This document shows positions 1 through 8,982 of a stretch of 64,000 nucleotides of DNA, piece by piece. Numbering within the stretch: position 1 is the first letter of the stretch; every line of letters starts with the position of its first letter. Made by a program: the position numbers and the translations under genes. The stretch is from positions 21,310 to 85,309 of the forward strand of contig NZ_JBEPLU010000005.1 of assembly GCF_040545335.1 (NCBI RefSeq), written 5' to 3'. The DNA is from Phenylobacterium koreense. Lineage in GTDB: Bacteria > Pseudomonadota > Alphaproteobacteria > Caulobacterales > Caulobacteraceae. Below the pieces are notes generated by a model. That model was not told the origin of the DNA, ran no database searches, and was given only the letters and a program-made list of their open reading frames with translations.

Positions 1-1362
1 GCCCGACGTGATCGAGGTCGCCAGGAACTCCGTCGCCGCGGCCGGGCCATCCGGCTCGTCGTCGCGCAGCGGCACCGTCCCGACGGCATGAATATGCGCA
101 TCCCCCGTAGCGACGACCACATTGGTTAGACCTGAATCCGTGATCGTCCGGACTAGCCGGCGGCGAGCCTCCGGATAGCCGCTCCAGGTGTCGGTTCCGC
201 CCGGTTGCACGGAGCCGTCGGGCAGCTGCCGTTGATAAGGCATGATGAACACCTGCTGAGCGAGGAGATTCCAGCCCGCCGAATTCCTCAGTCCCGCCGC
301 AAGCCAGGCTTCCTGCCCCGCGCCGAGCATCGTGGCCGAAGGATCATCGACCGCCCGGCAGTTGGGCGCGCCGACGCGCTCGCAGAGCTGATCGCTGCGA
401 TAGCTGCGGGTGTCGAGGACGTGCATGCGCAGCAGGCTTCCATAGTCGAACCGACGGTACATGGCTGTGCGGCCCCCGCGCGGGAACTGCGCGCGGCGGA
501 CCGGCATGTGTTCGTACCACGCCTGCATCGCGGCCATCCGGCGGAGGGCGAAGAATTCGGGGGGCGTGCCGTCCTGGTCGATGTCCCCAGCGAAGTTGTT
601 GTCGACCTCATGGTCGTCGAAGGAGACGATGAAGGCGGCGGCGGCGTGCGCCGCCTGCAGGTCGGGGTCGGTCTTGTACTGGGCGTAGCGGCGCCGGTAG
701 TCGTCGAGGCTGTAGATCTCTCCACCCACGTGCCGCCGGTCGATGGGCCGGCCGGCCGCGTCCAGGATCACCGGCGGCTTCGCCGGGGCTCCGCCCTCGT
801 AGATGTAGTCCCCGTAGTGGAACACGGCGTCGAGATCGTTTTCCTGGCTCAGATAGCGCCAGGCGGTAAAGAGGCCACCCTGGTAGTGCTGACAGCCCGC
901 GCTGGCCAGGCGGACCCGTTCGGGATGATCGCCCGCCGCCGGTGCGGTCCGCGCCATCCCTGCGGGGCTGGCGTCGGCGGCGCCATCGACCCGGAAGCGA
1001 TACCAGTAGGGCCGGCGCGGCTTCAGGCCATCGACCTCCACATGGACGCTGTGGGCCAGTTCGGGCCTGGCCAGCACCTCACCCGAGCGGGCGACACGCT
1101 GGAAACGTTCGTCCTCGGCGACCTCCCATCGCACGACCACGGCGAGGGGCGGCATGCCGCCGTGCTCGCCAAGCGGCTGCGGCGCCAGCCTCGTCCAGAT
1201 CACGAAGCCGTCGGGCGCCGGATCGCCGGCCGCCACGCCCAGGGTGAACGGAGTGTCGGAGAAGGCCGGCGCGGCCCAAACGCGGCCGACAAGGCCGGTC
1301 ATGGCGAGCAGGCCGCCACCGCCGGCGAGAAGCGCACGACGGCCGATCATCAAGCGTTCCAT
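1..1362 (-). CDS. PhoD-family alkaline phosphatase/phosphodiesterase, C-terminus cut by window edge
   Basis: The minus strand reads without a stop from an ATG at 1362 to base 1 (454 codons), so the C-terminus lies outside. The N-terminus has a twin-arginine-type signal (IGRRALLAGGGG followed by a hydrophobic stretch ending near VWA), predicting export of a folded metalloenzyme. PhoD-like motifs are visible: HYGDYIYEGG, FDDHEVDNNFAGD, and a late GDAH. The family hydrolyses phosphate mono- and diesters in the periplasm using Fe/Ca. AGAGG about 9 nt upstream supports this start. It begins 38 nt after the stop of the TonB receptor on the same strand, so the two are probably co-transcribed. A link to uptake of an organophosphate is inferred, not shown. 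Confidence 0.85.
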   Translation of the reverse strand, partial: MERLMIGRRALLAGGGGLLAMTGLVGRVWAAPAFSDTPFTLGVAAGDPAPDGFVIWTRLAPQPLGEHGGMPPLAVVVRWEVAEDERFQRVARSGEVLARPELAHSVHVEVDGLKPRRPYWYRFRVDGAADASPAGMARTAPAAGDHPERVRLASAGCQHYQGGLFTAWRYLSQENDLDAVFHYGDYIYEGGAPAKPPVILDAAGRPIDRRHVGGEIYSLDDYRRRYAQYKTDPDLQAAHAAAAFIVSFDDHEVDNNFAGDIDQDGTPPEFFALRRMAAMQAWYEHMPVRRAQFPRGGRTAMYRRFDYGSLLRMHVLDTRSYRSDQLCERVGAPNCRAVDDPSATMLGAGQEAWLAAGLRNSAGWNLLAQQVFIMPYQRQLPDGSVQPGGTDTWSGYPEARRRLVRTITDSGLTNVVVATGDAHIHAVGTVPLRDDEPDGPAAATEFLATSITSG

Positions 1363-1400
1363 TCCATCACCTCTTTACGGAGCTTGTCTGAGACGGGCGG

Positions 1401-4400
1401 TCAGAAGACCGCGCGAAGGCCGAAGGTCGCGCTGCGGCCATACTCGCGATGGTCGCCCGCATGATCGGGGATGAAGCCGTTCGGCGTCTCGACCCCGGGC
1501 AGGACGATGTTGGTCGGCGCGTTGAGCAGGTTGCGCAGCGAGAAGAAGAGGCTCCAGTTCTGGCGTAACCGCAGGGATCCGGATAGGTCCGCGCTGACCC
1601 TGGGCTCTATGAATGAACCGGTCGAAACGCTGTTGAGCTTCTCCCCGGTCCAGGCGGTGTTCAGGTTCAGGCTGAGCGGCCCATGCTTGTAGGCCAGGGC
1701 CAGGGTCGCGAAATTCTCGGCCGAGAGGGCGATCGGCACCTCAGGTTTGGTGTGCGTGTAAGAACCGCGCACGGTCAGCCCGCTCAAGGCCCCGGGCAGG
1801 TAGCTCAGCGCGTGATTGAACTCCAGTTCGTAGCCTTCGATCTTGATCGACTGGCCATCGACCGTCCGGGTCGTGCGGAAGGTGTAGCCGGCATACTCCT
1901 GGCCGGTGTAGCCGAACTCGTCGGCGGTAAGTTCCTCCGTCTGGAAGAGGCCTTTGACCGAGTTGCGGTAATAGTTGAAGGCGATGAGGCCGACCGGCTC
2001 GAAGTATTTGGCGACCCGGATCGAGATGTTGTCCGAGATCTCCGGCTCCAGGCCTGGATTGGGCGCGGTCACGACGAGGGCCTCGTCGTTCACCGACCAC
2101 ACGCCGGCCAGGACGTTGACCTCCGGACGGCGGATGGTGCGGCTGTAGCCGATCTGGAGATCGGTGCTGTCGTTGATAGCGAACTTCGCCGAGGCGCTCG
2201 GGAAAAAGTAGTCGTACTTGCCCTTTCGATCGATCCGCGGCCGGCTCTCGTACTGGTACTTGATGCCGTCGATGGTGGTGGCCCGGCCGGTGGTGGCCGA
2301 AACCGCAAAGCCCGCGCCCTTCACCGCCTCGGCGGACAGTGGGTCGACCTCGCGTGCGCGCGTGCGGGTTTCCTCCCAGCGCAAGCCCGCTCGCAGGGTT
2401 AGGCGATCGGTGACCGACGAGGTGGCCATGAAGTAGGCCGCGTTGGTGTCTTCCTCGAAGTGCCGCTCGTTGGCGACGTAAGCCGTATAGTAGTCCGCTG
2501 CCGACAGCACATGCTCGAATTGCTCAGGATGGCTCAGCAGAAGTTGCCCGATCTTGTAGTTGCTGGGCATGAAGAGACGATCGGACCCCGAGATCGACGT
2601 GTAGCGGAGGCCCATGTCGTTGAAGTTCAGTTCGGTGGCGCTGGCGTTCGCCTGCATGAACTGCGCGACGTTGAGAGGCCCGACATAGCGGTACTGATGA
2701 GCGACGCGCTCGTTGCCGAAGTCGTAGACCGCGCGCTTGGCCTTGACGCCGGTCTTGAAGGTGATCGGCGCGATCGGGGTGTGTGTCTCGAAGGACAGAT
2801 TCAGCGCTCCGCCGGCCATTTCCGTGCGCGCATAGCGGCCGTCCTGGGCCGTGACGACGATGCTGCTAGCCTTGTAGCTGGCCGGATCGGCCCAGTCGGG
2901 GCCGCTGGTCTGGACGATCTGGAAGTCGGTCTCCATTAGCCCGCTGCGGGAGGCTGAGAAGTTGCCGGCAGCCGATGGCGCGGTGACCAGGTTGTAGATC
3001 GCGCCTTCCCGCCCGAGTGGATTGTAGGTGCTCGAGGAGTCCGAGTACGAGAGGTTGCCGTCGAGGGAGAAATGCTCGCCGGTGAACTCGAAGCTTGGCA
3101 CGAAGGTCTGCCCCCTGCCGCGCTTGGAGATGATGTTCGACTGAGGAGAGACCCCGAACTTGTCGGCGGGTTGCTGGGTCGTGAAGTCGAGAGCCGCATC
3201 GCCGATGACGCCATAGGTCCGGGCGCCCGTGGTGAAGAGCTTGGTGCGTTGCCCTGACCAGAGATAGGCGTCGTTGTGGATCGCAGAGAGCGAAAGGATC
3301 AGGTTGTCGCTGGCTCGGTAGTCCAGGGTCAGCGAGGCGGCGAAGCGTGAGACCTCCTGCCCGCGCATGTGCGCGTTGATGGTGGTCATAGCCATCGGGT
3401 CGGGGCTGACCGCGTTGGGGACATAGCTCCGCGGATAGAAGGCCTGCTCCATCTCAGTATAGGTGTTCGACTGGCTGACGCTGGCCACCACGCCGAGCCG
3501 ATGGTCGAAAAAGACATTGGAATATTCGAACTGACCGCTCGGGCTGATACGACGATCATGATCACCCTCGCCGGGGCCGGTGGCCCGATCGTTCCACTGG
3601 TCCGAATGGGTGAAGCCGCTGACCTGGGCGACCACTCGCCGCCCCTTGCGATCAAAGGCCCGCTTGGTCCGCAGGTTGATGGTGCCGGCCGGCGCGTTGG
3701 CGTCGACGTCCGCGCTGGTGGTCTTCGAAATCTCAATGGAGTCGATGCTGCTGAGCGAGACCTGCTCGAAGGAGAAGGAACGCGAGGTCGACGAGCCGGC
3801 GTTGGCGTCGGCAGCCGCCATGCTCACGCCATTGACGGTGACGGCCGTGTACTCAGGCGGCAGGCCCCGCAGACGCACGTAGCGCACCGTGTCGTCCCCA
3901 TCGCCTTCGGTGTCGACGCCGGGCATGAACTTGATGAACTCGCCGACATTGCCCTCGGCGATGTCGCCGAACGACTCCGATGAGAGGCTGTTCTTGATAT
4001 CCATCGACTCGCGCTGGCTCATGATCGCGCGCGCGTCGCCATCGCGGACGGAGGCCGTGACGATAACATCTTCCACGACGACAGCTTCTGCGTCGGCCGG
4101 ACGCCGAAGGCTGATCTCGATATTGGTCGTCGCGCCGGACGCGACATCGACTTTCAGGGTCTGATCGGCGAAGCCCATGAAGCTCACCGTGACCTGCGCC
4201 GCGCCCGTGGGCACTTCGGTCAGGCGGAACTCGCCCCGCTCGCCCGAGGTGGTGGCGCGGCTCTCCCCGCCCGAGGTGGTGAGGCGAACGATGGCGTTGC
4301 GCATGTACTCGCCACTGGCAGGATCGAAGACCCGGCCGATGACGGAACCATCAGACCGGGCCACGCCCAGGGTGAGGGTGCGGCCGCTGTCGGAGCGGAC

Positions 4401-4673
4401 AGCCAGTCCGCTGCCCTTTAGCCCACGCTGGACGCCCTCACGCGCATCGAAGTCACCGACGACAGCCGCGGTCCGGCGACCGACGAGGTCTTCCTGCGCG
4501 GCGAGCAGTTGCAGACCAGATTGCCGGCCGAGTTCCTGCACGCCGCTCTGCGCCGCCTGAGCCGGCACGTCGAAACGGCGCACCTGGGCCTGAGCGCCCC
4601 AGGCCACGCCCATCGCGACGACCGACACGCCGCTCGCCCAGACGGCGGCCCCGCGGTGGAGATTGGAGACCAT
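1401..4673 (-). CDS. TonB-dependent receptor with N-terminal STN signalling domain
   Basis: Outer-membrane transporter of about 1090 residues. I chose the ATG at 4673 (MVSNLHRGA), which opens a good Sec signal ending AWGAQAQ, over a start 63 nt upstream that would put charged residues in front of the signal; GGGGTG lies upstream. Order: an STN (secretin/TonB short N-terminal) domain at about residues 35-90, a carboxypeptidase-regulatory-like beta-sandwich at about 110-190, a plug domain, then a long beta-barrel ending in phenylalanine (LRAVF). STN domains pass a ligand signal to a FecR-type protein, and the next genes upstream on the same strand are exactly a FecR-like protein and an ECF sigma factor. 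The ligand is unknown; the adjoining PhoD-type phosphatase makes a phosphorylated or metal-chelating substrate worth considering. Confidence 0.9.
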   Translation of the reverse strand: MVSNLHRGAAVWASGVSVVAMGVAWGAQAQVRRFDVPAQAAQSGVQELGRQSGLQLLAAQEDLVGRRTAAVVGDFDAREGVQRGLKGSGLAVRSDSGRTLTLGVARSDGSVIGRVFDPASGEYMRNAIVRLTTSGGESRATTSGERGEFRLTEVPTGAAQVTVSFMGFADQTLKVDVASGATTNIEISLRRPADAEAVVVEDVIVTASVRDGDARAIMSQRESMDIKNSLSSESFGDIAEGNVGEFIKFMPGVDTEGDGDDTVRYVRLRGLPPEYTAVTVNGVSMAAADANAGSSTSRSFSFEQVSLSSIDSIEISKTTSADVDANAPAGTINLRTKRAFDRKGRRVVAQVSGFTHSDQWNDRATGPGEGDHDRRISPSGQFEYSNVFFDHRLGVVASVSQSNTYTEMEQAFYPRSYVPNAVSPDPMAMTTINAHMRGQEVSRFAASLTLDYRASDNLILSLSAIHNDAYLWSGQRTKLFTTGARTYGVIGDAALDFTTQQPADKFGVSPQSNIISKRGRGQTFVPSFEFTGEHFSLDGNLSYSDSSSTYNPLGREGAIYNLVTAPSAAGNFSASRSGLMETDFQIVQTSGPDWADPASYKASSIVVTAQDGRYARTEMAGGALNLSFETHTPIAPITFKTGVKAKRAVYDFGNERVAHQYRYVGPLNVAQFMQANASATELNFNDMGLRYTSISGSDRLFMPSNYKIGQLLLSHPEQFEHVLSAADYYTAYVANERHFEEDTNAAYFMATSSVTDRLTLRAGLRWEETRTRAREVDPLSAEAVKGAGFAVSATTGRATTIDGIKYQYESRPRIDRKGKYDYFFPSASAKFAINDSTDLQIGYSRTIRRPEVNVLAGVWSVNDEALVVTAPNPGLEPEISDNISIRVAKYFEPVGLIAFNYYRNSVKGLFQTEELTADEFGYTGQEYAGYTFRTTRTVDGQSIKIEGYELEFNHALSYLPGALSGLTVRGSYTHTKPEVPIALSAENFATLALAYKHGPLSLNLNTAWTGEKLNSVSTGSFIEPRVSADLSGSLRLRQNWSLFFSLRNLLNAPTNIVLPGVETPNGFIPDHAGDHREYGRSATFGLRAVF

Positions 4674-4764
4674 AATCGCACCCCGAAATTTGTGTTTTCG
4701 AAGGTGGACGATGAAGCCCGCGGGAACTTCCTCCACGCGGAGGCCAATATTTGTTGTGAAGCTT

Positions 4765-5697
4765 CTATGACCCCGTCATGGAGCCCAACAGGATTTCGTG
4801 GTCATGCACCTCGATCCTCGTCGAAAGGAGCTCGGCATTGGCGCGCGCGAAACCCTCTGCGTCCAAAATTCTGAACACCCCGACCACCCTGCGTTCGGCG
4901 ATCTCGGGCGCGACGCGGATAGGCCGCGAGCCATACTGATTGAACTCTGCGGCCGCCTCCGAGAGCGTCTCACCGTCCAGCATGATCAGGCCGTCGCGCC
5001 AGGCTAGGCGCCGGCGGATGCGGCCAGGGTCGAGTTGGCTCCTCTGCATCGGCTTGCGCTTGTCCAGGCGCAGGCTCCCGCCCTCGGAAAGCAGCATGTC
5101 CCGGCTATCGCCCTCCCCACGGATACGCACGGTTCCTTCCGACACCACGACCTCGGTGGAATCGCCGATTTCTCGAACCGAGAATGCCGTGCCAACTGCA
5201 GTCACCGTCGCGGTCGAGGTCGCGACGACGAAGGGACGCCCGGCGTCCTTTGCAACGTCGAACCAAGCCTCCCCGGCTCGCAGGTCGATCCGCCGCTGGG
5301 CCTCGGAATAGCGCACGACGAGTTGGGTCTGTGAGTTCATCACTGCTTCGGAGCCGTCGGCCATGGGGAAACGGCGCACCTCTCCCCGGACGGTCCGAAC
5401 GTTCTGTCCCCTTACGAACTGGACGCCCGCGCCCACCAGAACGGCGACGCTGGCGGCGAGGCCGCCGGCCAGCACTCCCCGCCGCCCGATCCGGCGTCGT
5501 GGGGCAGATTTTAGATGAGCCGCCCCCACCGCTGCGGCCCAGACGGCCTGTGCGCGCACGAGCGCGCCCTGGCGGCGAGGGTCCCCGGCGAGCCAGAGGT
5601 CCAGCGAGATCCGCTCATCCGGCGTGAGGCCGCGATCCATGGCGACCGCCCACTCGGCGGCCTCGCACTCCAGGGCCTTCTGCGAGTCTACCGCCAT
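4765..5697 (-). CDS. FecR-family anti-sigma/sigma regulator
   Basis: 310 residues. The N-terminal third is a cytoplasmic FecR N-terminal domain (DUF4880-like; AAEWAVAMDRGLTPDE, LDLWLAGDPRRQGA). One hydrophobic segment follows at about residues 73-90 after RRRIGRRGVLAGG. The periplasmic FecR domain then carries the typical TVRGEVRRFPMADGSEAVMNSQT and GEAWFDVAKDAGRPFVV signature, with a small C-terminal domain able to meet an STN domain. It lies between the sigma factor (overlapping it by 10 nt, implying translational coupling) and the TonB receptor. Inferred role: it relays ligand occupancy of the receptor to the sigma factor. Confidence 0.92.
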   Translation of the reverse strand: MAVDSQKALECEAAEWAVAMDRGLTPDERISLDLWLAGDPRRQGALVRAQAVWAAAVGAAHLKSAPRRRIGRRGVLAGGLAASVAVLVGAGVQFVRGQNVRTVRGEVRRFPMADGSEAVMNSQTQLVVRYSEAQRRIDLRAGEAWFDVAKDAGRPFVVATSTATVTAVGTAFSVREIGDSTEVVVSEGTVRIRGEGDSRDMLLSEGGSLRLDKRKPMQRSQLDPGRIRRRLAWRDGLIMLDGETLSEAAAEFNQYGSRPIRVAPEIAERRVVGVFRILDAEGFARANAELLSTRIEVHDHEILLGSMTGS

Positions 5698-6245
5698 TCG
5701 CGCCGCCTCAAGGCTCGGGGCGGCGCCAACCCATCCTCCGCCGACAGGTCGGCCAGCAAGAGGCGCAGCGCCTTGGCCGAGCGCTTCTCGACGGTGCTCT
5801 CCGGCACGCCCAGGCGGCGCGCGATCTCCTTTTGCGGCAAGCCCTCCACACGCCGCATCAACAGGACCTGGCGGAGCTTCTGTGGCAGTCGCTGAATCAT
5901 GCCGAACACCTGGCGCAGTTCGTCCCTCCCGGCGGCGATCCTCTCGGGATCGGCCCCTTCATCTACGACGAACGAAGACTGCAAATCCGCCACGACCGCA
6001 ATCGGCGTGATCCGCGCTCGCCGCATCTGTTCGAGTATGACGTTGCGGACGACCGTGAAGAAATAGGCGCGCGGTTCGCGGACCGCGGCCAGGTTGGAGG
6101 CTGCCGCGATGCGGGCATAGGCCTCCTGTATCGCGTCATCGGGGTCGAACCCGCCAAGGGTCGAGCGCTGAAGCCAGCGCCGGACGTCAGGCTCGTGAGG
6201 CACGATCCGTTCGGCGATCCATGCGATCGGATCGTGCAACGCCAT
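5688..6245 (-). CDS. ECF sigma factor, FecI type
   Basis: 185 residues with sigma region 2 (DDAIQEAYARI, then PRAYFFTVVRNVILEQMRR) and region 4 (LPQKLRQVLLMRRVEGLPQKEIARRLGVPESTVEKR), the usual size for FecI-like factors. It is first in the order sigma, FecR, TonB receptor, phosphatase, all on the minus strand. Its end overlaps fecR by 10 nt. The promoter should lie in 6246-6400, where I see no recognisable operator. It probably directs transcription of the receptor and phosphatase genes below it. Confidence 0.93.
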   Translation of the reverse strand: MALHDPIAWIAERIVPHEPDVRRWLQRSTLGGFDPDDAIQEAYARIAAASNLAAVREPRAYFFTVVRNVILEQMRRARITPIAVVADLQSSFVVDEGADPERIAAGRDELRQVFGMIQRLPQKLRQVLLMRRVEGLPQKEIARRLGVPESTVEKRSAKALRLLLADLSAEDGLAPPRALRRREWR

Positions 6246-6400
6246 CTCCTTCGGAAGAAGGCGCCCCTTAGTCGGATTGCGCGAAGATTTTACGACGTCG
6301 CCGAGCGCTTCCCGCCTTGCTCAGACGGCGAAATCGCGCGGCATCCGACAGCGTCCCGATTCCGCCAGGCTCGGCGGCTACGTCCAACGTGCAGAAGGCC

Positions 6401-7624
6401 TCAGGCCGCCTGCTGCGCGCCGGGCCAGCCGAGGTCGCGGCCGACGGCGATCAGCGCATTGATCAGCGCGTGCATATGCGCCTCGGTGTGGAAGGGCGTC
6501 GGGGTGATCCGCAGGCGTTCCTGTCCGCGCGCGACGGTCGGATAGTTGATCGGCTGGACGTAGATGCCGTGCGCGGCCAGGAGTCGTTCGCTGATGCGCC
6601 GGCAGAGATGCGCGTCGCCGACGATGACCGGCAGGATGTGGCTAGGCGTGTCGAGCACCGGCAGGCCGGCCTCCTCGAGCATAGCCTTGAGCCTGGCCGC
6701 ATTGGCCGCCTGGAGCGCGCGGTCTTCGGGATGAGCCTTGACGTGCTGGACCGCGGCGAGCGCGCCAGCGGCCAGATGCGGGCAGAGCGAGGTCGTGAAG
6801 ATGAAGCTGTCGGCGAGACTGCGGATCACGTCGATCAGGATGGCCGGACCGGCGACATAGCCGCCCATGACGCCGAACGCCTTGGCCAGGGTCCCTTCGA
6901 TGATGGTTAGCCGTTGGGCGAGACCTTCGCGTTCGGCGATGCCGCCGCCACGCGGTCCGTAGAGGCCGACGGCGTGGACCTCGTCGAGATAGGTGATGGC
7001 CCCGTGCTTTTCGGCCACGTCGCAGATGGCCGCGATCGGGGCGATGTCGCCGTCCATGCTATAGACGCTCTCGAAGGCGACGATCTTCGGGCGATCGGGA
7101 TCGACGCGGCTCATCAACTCGTCGAGGTGAGCCGCGTCATTATGCCGGAAGATGAGCTTCTCAGCTCCCGAGCGGCGGATGCCTTCGATCATCGAATTGT
7201 GGTTCTGGGCGTCGGAGAAGATGACGCTATTCGGAAGAACGCGGCCCAGCGCCCCGAGCGCAGCGAGGTTCGAGATCCAGCCAGAGGTGAAGATCAGCGC
7301 CGCCTCCTTGCCGTGGAGCTCGGCCAGTTCGGTCTCAAGCGCGACGTGCTGGCGGTTGGTGCCGGAGATGTTGCGGGTGCCGCCGGCGCCCGCGCCGGAG
7401 AGGTCGATGGCTTCGTGCATCGCCGCCAGAACGCTGGGATGCTGGCCCATGCCGAGATAGTCGTTGCTGCACCAGACGGTGACGGCCTGCGCCTGCCCGT
7501 CCGGGCGATGCCAGAGCGCTGTCGGAAACGCGCCGGCTACGCGCTCGAGTTCGATGAACGTCCGATAGCGACCGTCCAGCTTCATGCCCGCGATGAGGTC
7601 GCGGAACCTTGAGTCGAAATCCAT
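6401..7624 (-). CDS. hemA: 5-aminolevulinate synthase
   Basis: PLP enzyme condensing glycine and succinyl-CoA to 5-aminolevulinate, the committed step of the C4 heme pathway used by Alphaproteobacteria. The 407 residues match the family. Visible signatures are the [12 protein letters not shown] glycine-loop region, the PLP-binding [10 protein letters not shown] and the Schiff-base lysine in [12 protein letters not shown]. The ATG at 7624 (MDFDSRF) has GGTGAAGG just upstream and gives the standard N-terminus; an in-frame ATG at 7666 falls inside the probable -10 element. It is divergent from cyoABCD, whose product needs heme, so the arrangement ties heme supply to the oxidase, although no shared operator was found. 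Confidence 0.96.
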   Translation of the reverse strand: MDFDSRFRDLIAGMKLDGRYRTFIELERVAGAFPTALWHRPDGQAQAVTVWCSNDYLGMGQHPSVLAAMHEAIDLSGAGAGGTRNISGTNRQHVALETELAELHGKEAALIFTSGWISNLAALGALGRVLPNSVIFSDAQNHNSMIEGIRRSGAEKLIFRHNDAAHLDELMSRVDPDRPKIVAFESVYSMDGDIAPIAAICDVAEKHGAITYLDEVHAVGLYGPRGGGIAEREGLAQRLTIIEGTLAKAFGVMGGYVAGPAILIDVIRSLADSFIFTTSLCPHLAAGALAAVQHVKAHPEDRALQAANAARLKAMLEEAGLPVLDTPSHILPVIVGDAHLCRRISERLLAAHGIYVQPINYPTVARGQERLRITPTPFHTEAHMHALINALIAVGRDLGWPGAQQAA

Positions 7625-8013
7625 AGCCTTCACCGTTGCGATGCCCCATCGAGGGCAGCCATACATAACGCGCTAATTTGTACGCCCAATTCCCTTACAC
7701 AATAGACAGGCCACGCCTGGCTATCAACGCCTGCAGCGCGATGGAGCCAGACACTCGCGCCGAACGTCGAGCTGCCTGACTGAGACACTAAATCCTTTAA
7801 AATCAATCTATCTCGCCAGAAATTAGGCGGCAGGGCACCACTAACTCGCTCCACAAGAAGGCCTTGGACGCTAGGTTGGGCATTTTGTCCAAGGCGTGCG
7901 AGTACCCTTGACCTCCATACATTTGACGGCATTTGTCAGGCCATCGAAACAGACAACACGCCCTAGACAGCCCATCGAGCCGAGGCCGCCACCAGGCTCA
8001 GAAGGATATTGAT
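7625..8013. other. Gene-free divergent control region between hemA and cyoABCD
   Basis: 389 bases without a credible gene. It holds the hemA promoter candidate and, on the plus strand, two TTGAC hexamers (7908-7912 and 7923-7927). The second lies in a short inverted repeat, TGAC-N7-GTCA, at 7924-7938. No FNR/FixK box matching TTG[AC]-N6-[TG]CAA was found here. A plus-strand reading frame is open from a TTG at 7933 into cyoA, but GAAGGA at 8001-8006 places the cyoA start at 8014. Confidence 0.5.
7662..7689 (-). promoter_or_regulatory. Candidate sigma-70 promoter of hemA
   Basis: Reading the minus strand, TTGGGC (7689-7684) is followed after 16 nt by TATGTA (7667-7662). A start near 7655 would leave a leader of about 30 nt before the hemA ATG at 7624. 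This is consensus matching by eye only. Confidence 0.35.
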
Positions 8014-8982
8014 TTGCCGCTCCGCCGATCATCACGGCCTTCCGAAGAGGCTCCGCCGCCGCTCGGCAAGTTGCGGGCCCGCCTTGGCCGCATTGCCCTG
8101 CCCCTCCTCTTGCTGCCGCTCTCCGCCTGCAGCCACATGGAACTGCTCAACCCGAAAGGTTCGATCGGCGAGCAGGAGAAGGACCTGATCCTGATCGCCA
8201 GCGGCCTGATGCTGCTCGTGGTCATTCCGGTGATGGTGCTGACCCTGGTCTTCGCCTGGCGCTACAGAGCCGGGAACACCAAGGCGACCTATTCGCCGAC
8301 CTGGGCGCACTCCACGAAGATCGAGGTAGTCGTCTGGTCGATCCCCTGCGTGATCGTCGCCATCCTCGCGGTCCTGATCTGGCGGACCACCCACGCCCTG
8401 GACCCCTACAGGCCGCTGGAATCGCAGGTGAAACCGGTCAACGTCGAGGTCGTCGCGCTCGATTGGAAATGGCTGTTCATCTATCCCGACTACGGGATCG
8501 CCACGGTCAACCAGCTCACGGTGCCGGTCGGCGCGCCGATCAATTTCCGCCTGACCTCGGCGTCGATGATGAATTCGTTCTTCATCCCGCAACTGGGCAG
8601 CCAGATCTATGCCATGGCCGGGATGCAGACGAAGCTGCACCTGATCGCAGACGAGCCGGGCACCTATGCGGGCCGGTCGGCCGCCTTCAGCGGTCCAGGC
8701 TTTTCCGACATGCAGTTCAACGCTGTCGCTGTGCCGCATGACGAATTCGACGCGTGGGTGAAGCGCGCGCGGTCGGCGCCAGCCCCGCTCGTCCTGGATG
8801 AGGCCGCTTACCGCGACCTCGAGCAGCCCAGCTTCGACACCCCCTCGACGGTCTACGCGCGGGTATCGCCCGGCCTGTTCGACAGCATCGTCGACCGCTT
8901 CATGGTCGGACGCATGCCGGCGCTCGCCCTGGAAGGTGGAATTTGCACGCCCGACGGGCTGGCATTGCAGAGGATCTACTAG
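8014..8982 (+). CDS. cyoA: Cytochrome bo3-type ubiquinol oxidase subunit II
   Basis: 322 residues from a TTG start with GAAGGA 7 nt upstream. An N-terminal signal with lipobox LSAC predicts a lipoprotein. Two membrane helices follow ([19 protein letters not shown] and [20 protein letters not shown]), then a cupredoxin domain with the CyoA-typical [20 protein letters not shown]. The CuA ligand motif (CxxxC) of cytochrome c oxidases is absent, so the electron donor should be quinol. First gene of cyoABCD; its stop shares one base with the cyoB start. Confidence 0.95.
   Translation: MPLRRSSRPSEEAPPPLGKLRARLGRIALPLLLLPLSACSHMELLNPKGSIGEQEKDLILIASGLMLLVVIPVMVLTLVFAWRYRAGNTKATYSPTWAHSTKIEVVVWSIPCVIVAILAVLIWRTTHALDPYRPLESQVKPVNVEVVALDWKWLFIYPDYGIATVNQLTVPVGAPINFRLTSASMMNSFFIPQLGSQIYAMAGMQTKLHLIADEPGTYAGRSAAFSGPGFSDMQFNAVAVPHDEFDAWVKRARSAPAPLVLDEAAYRDLEQPSFDTPSTVYARVSPGLFDSIVDRFMVGRMPALALEGGICTPDGLALQRIY

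Noticed and set aside
205..1464. Plus-strand open frame opposite the PhoD-type phosphatase
   Set aside because: The minus strand gives an excellent PhoD protein that simply runs off the window edge.
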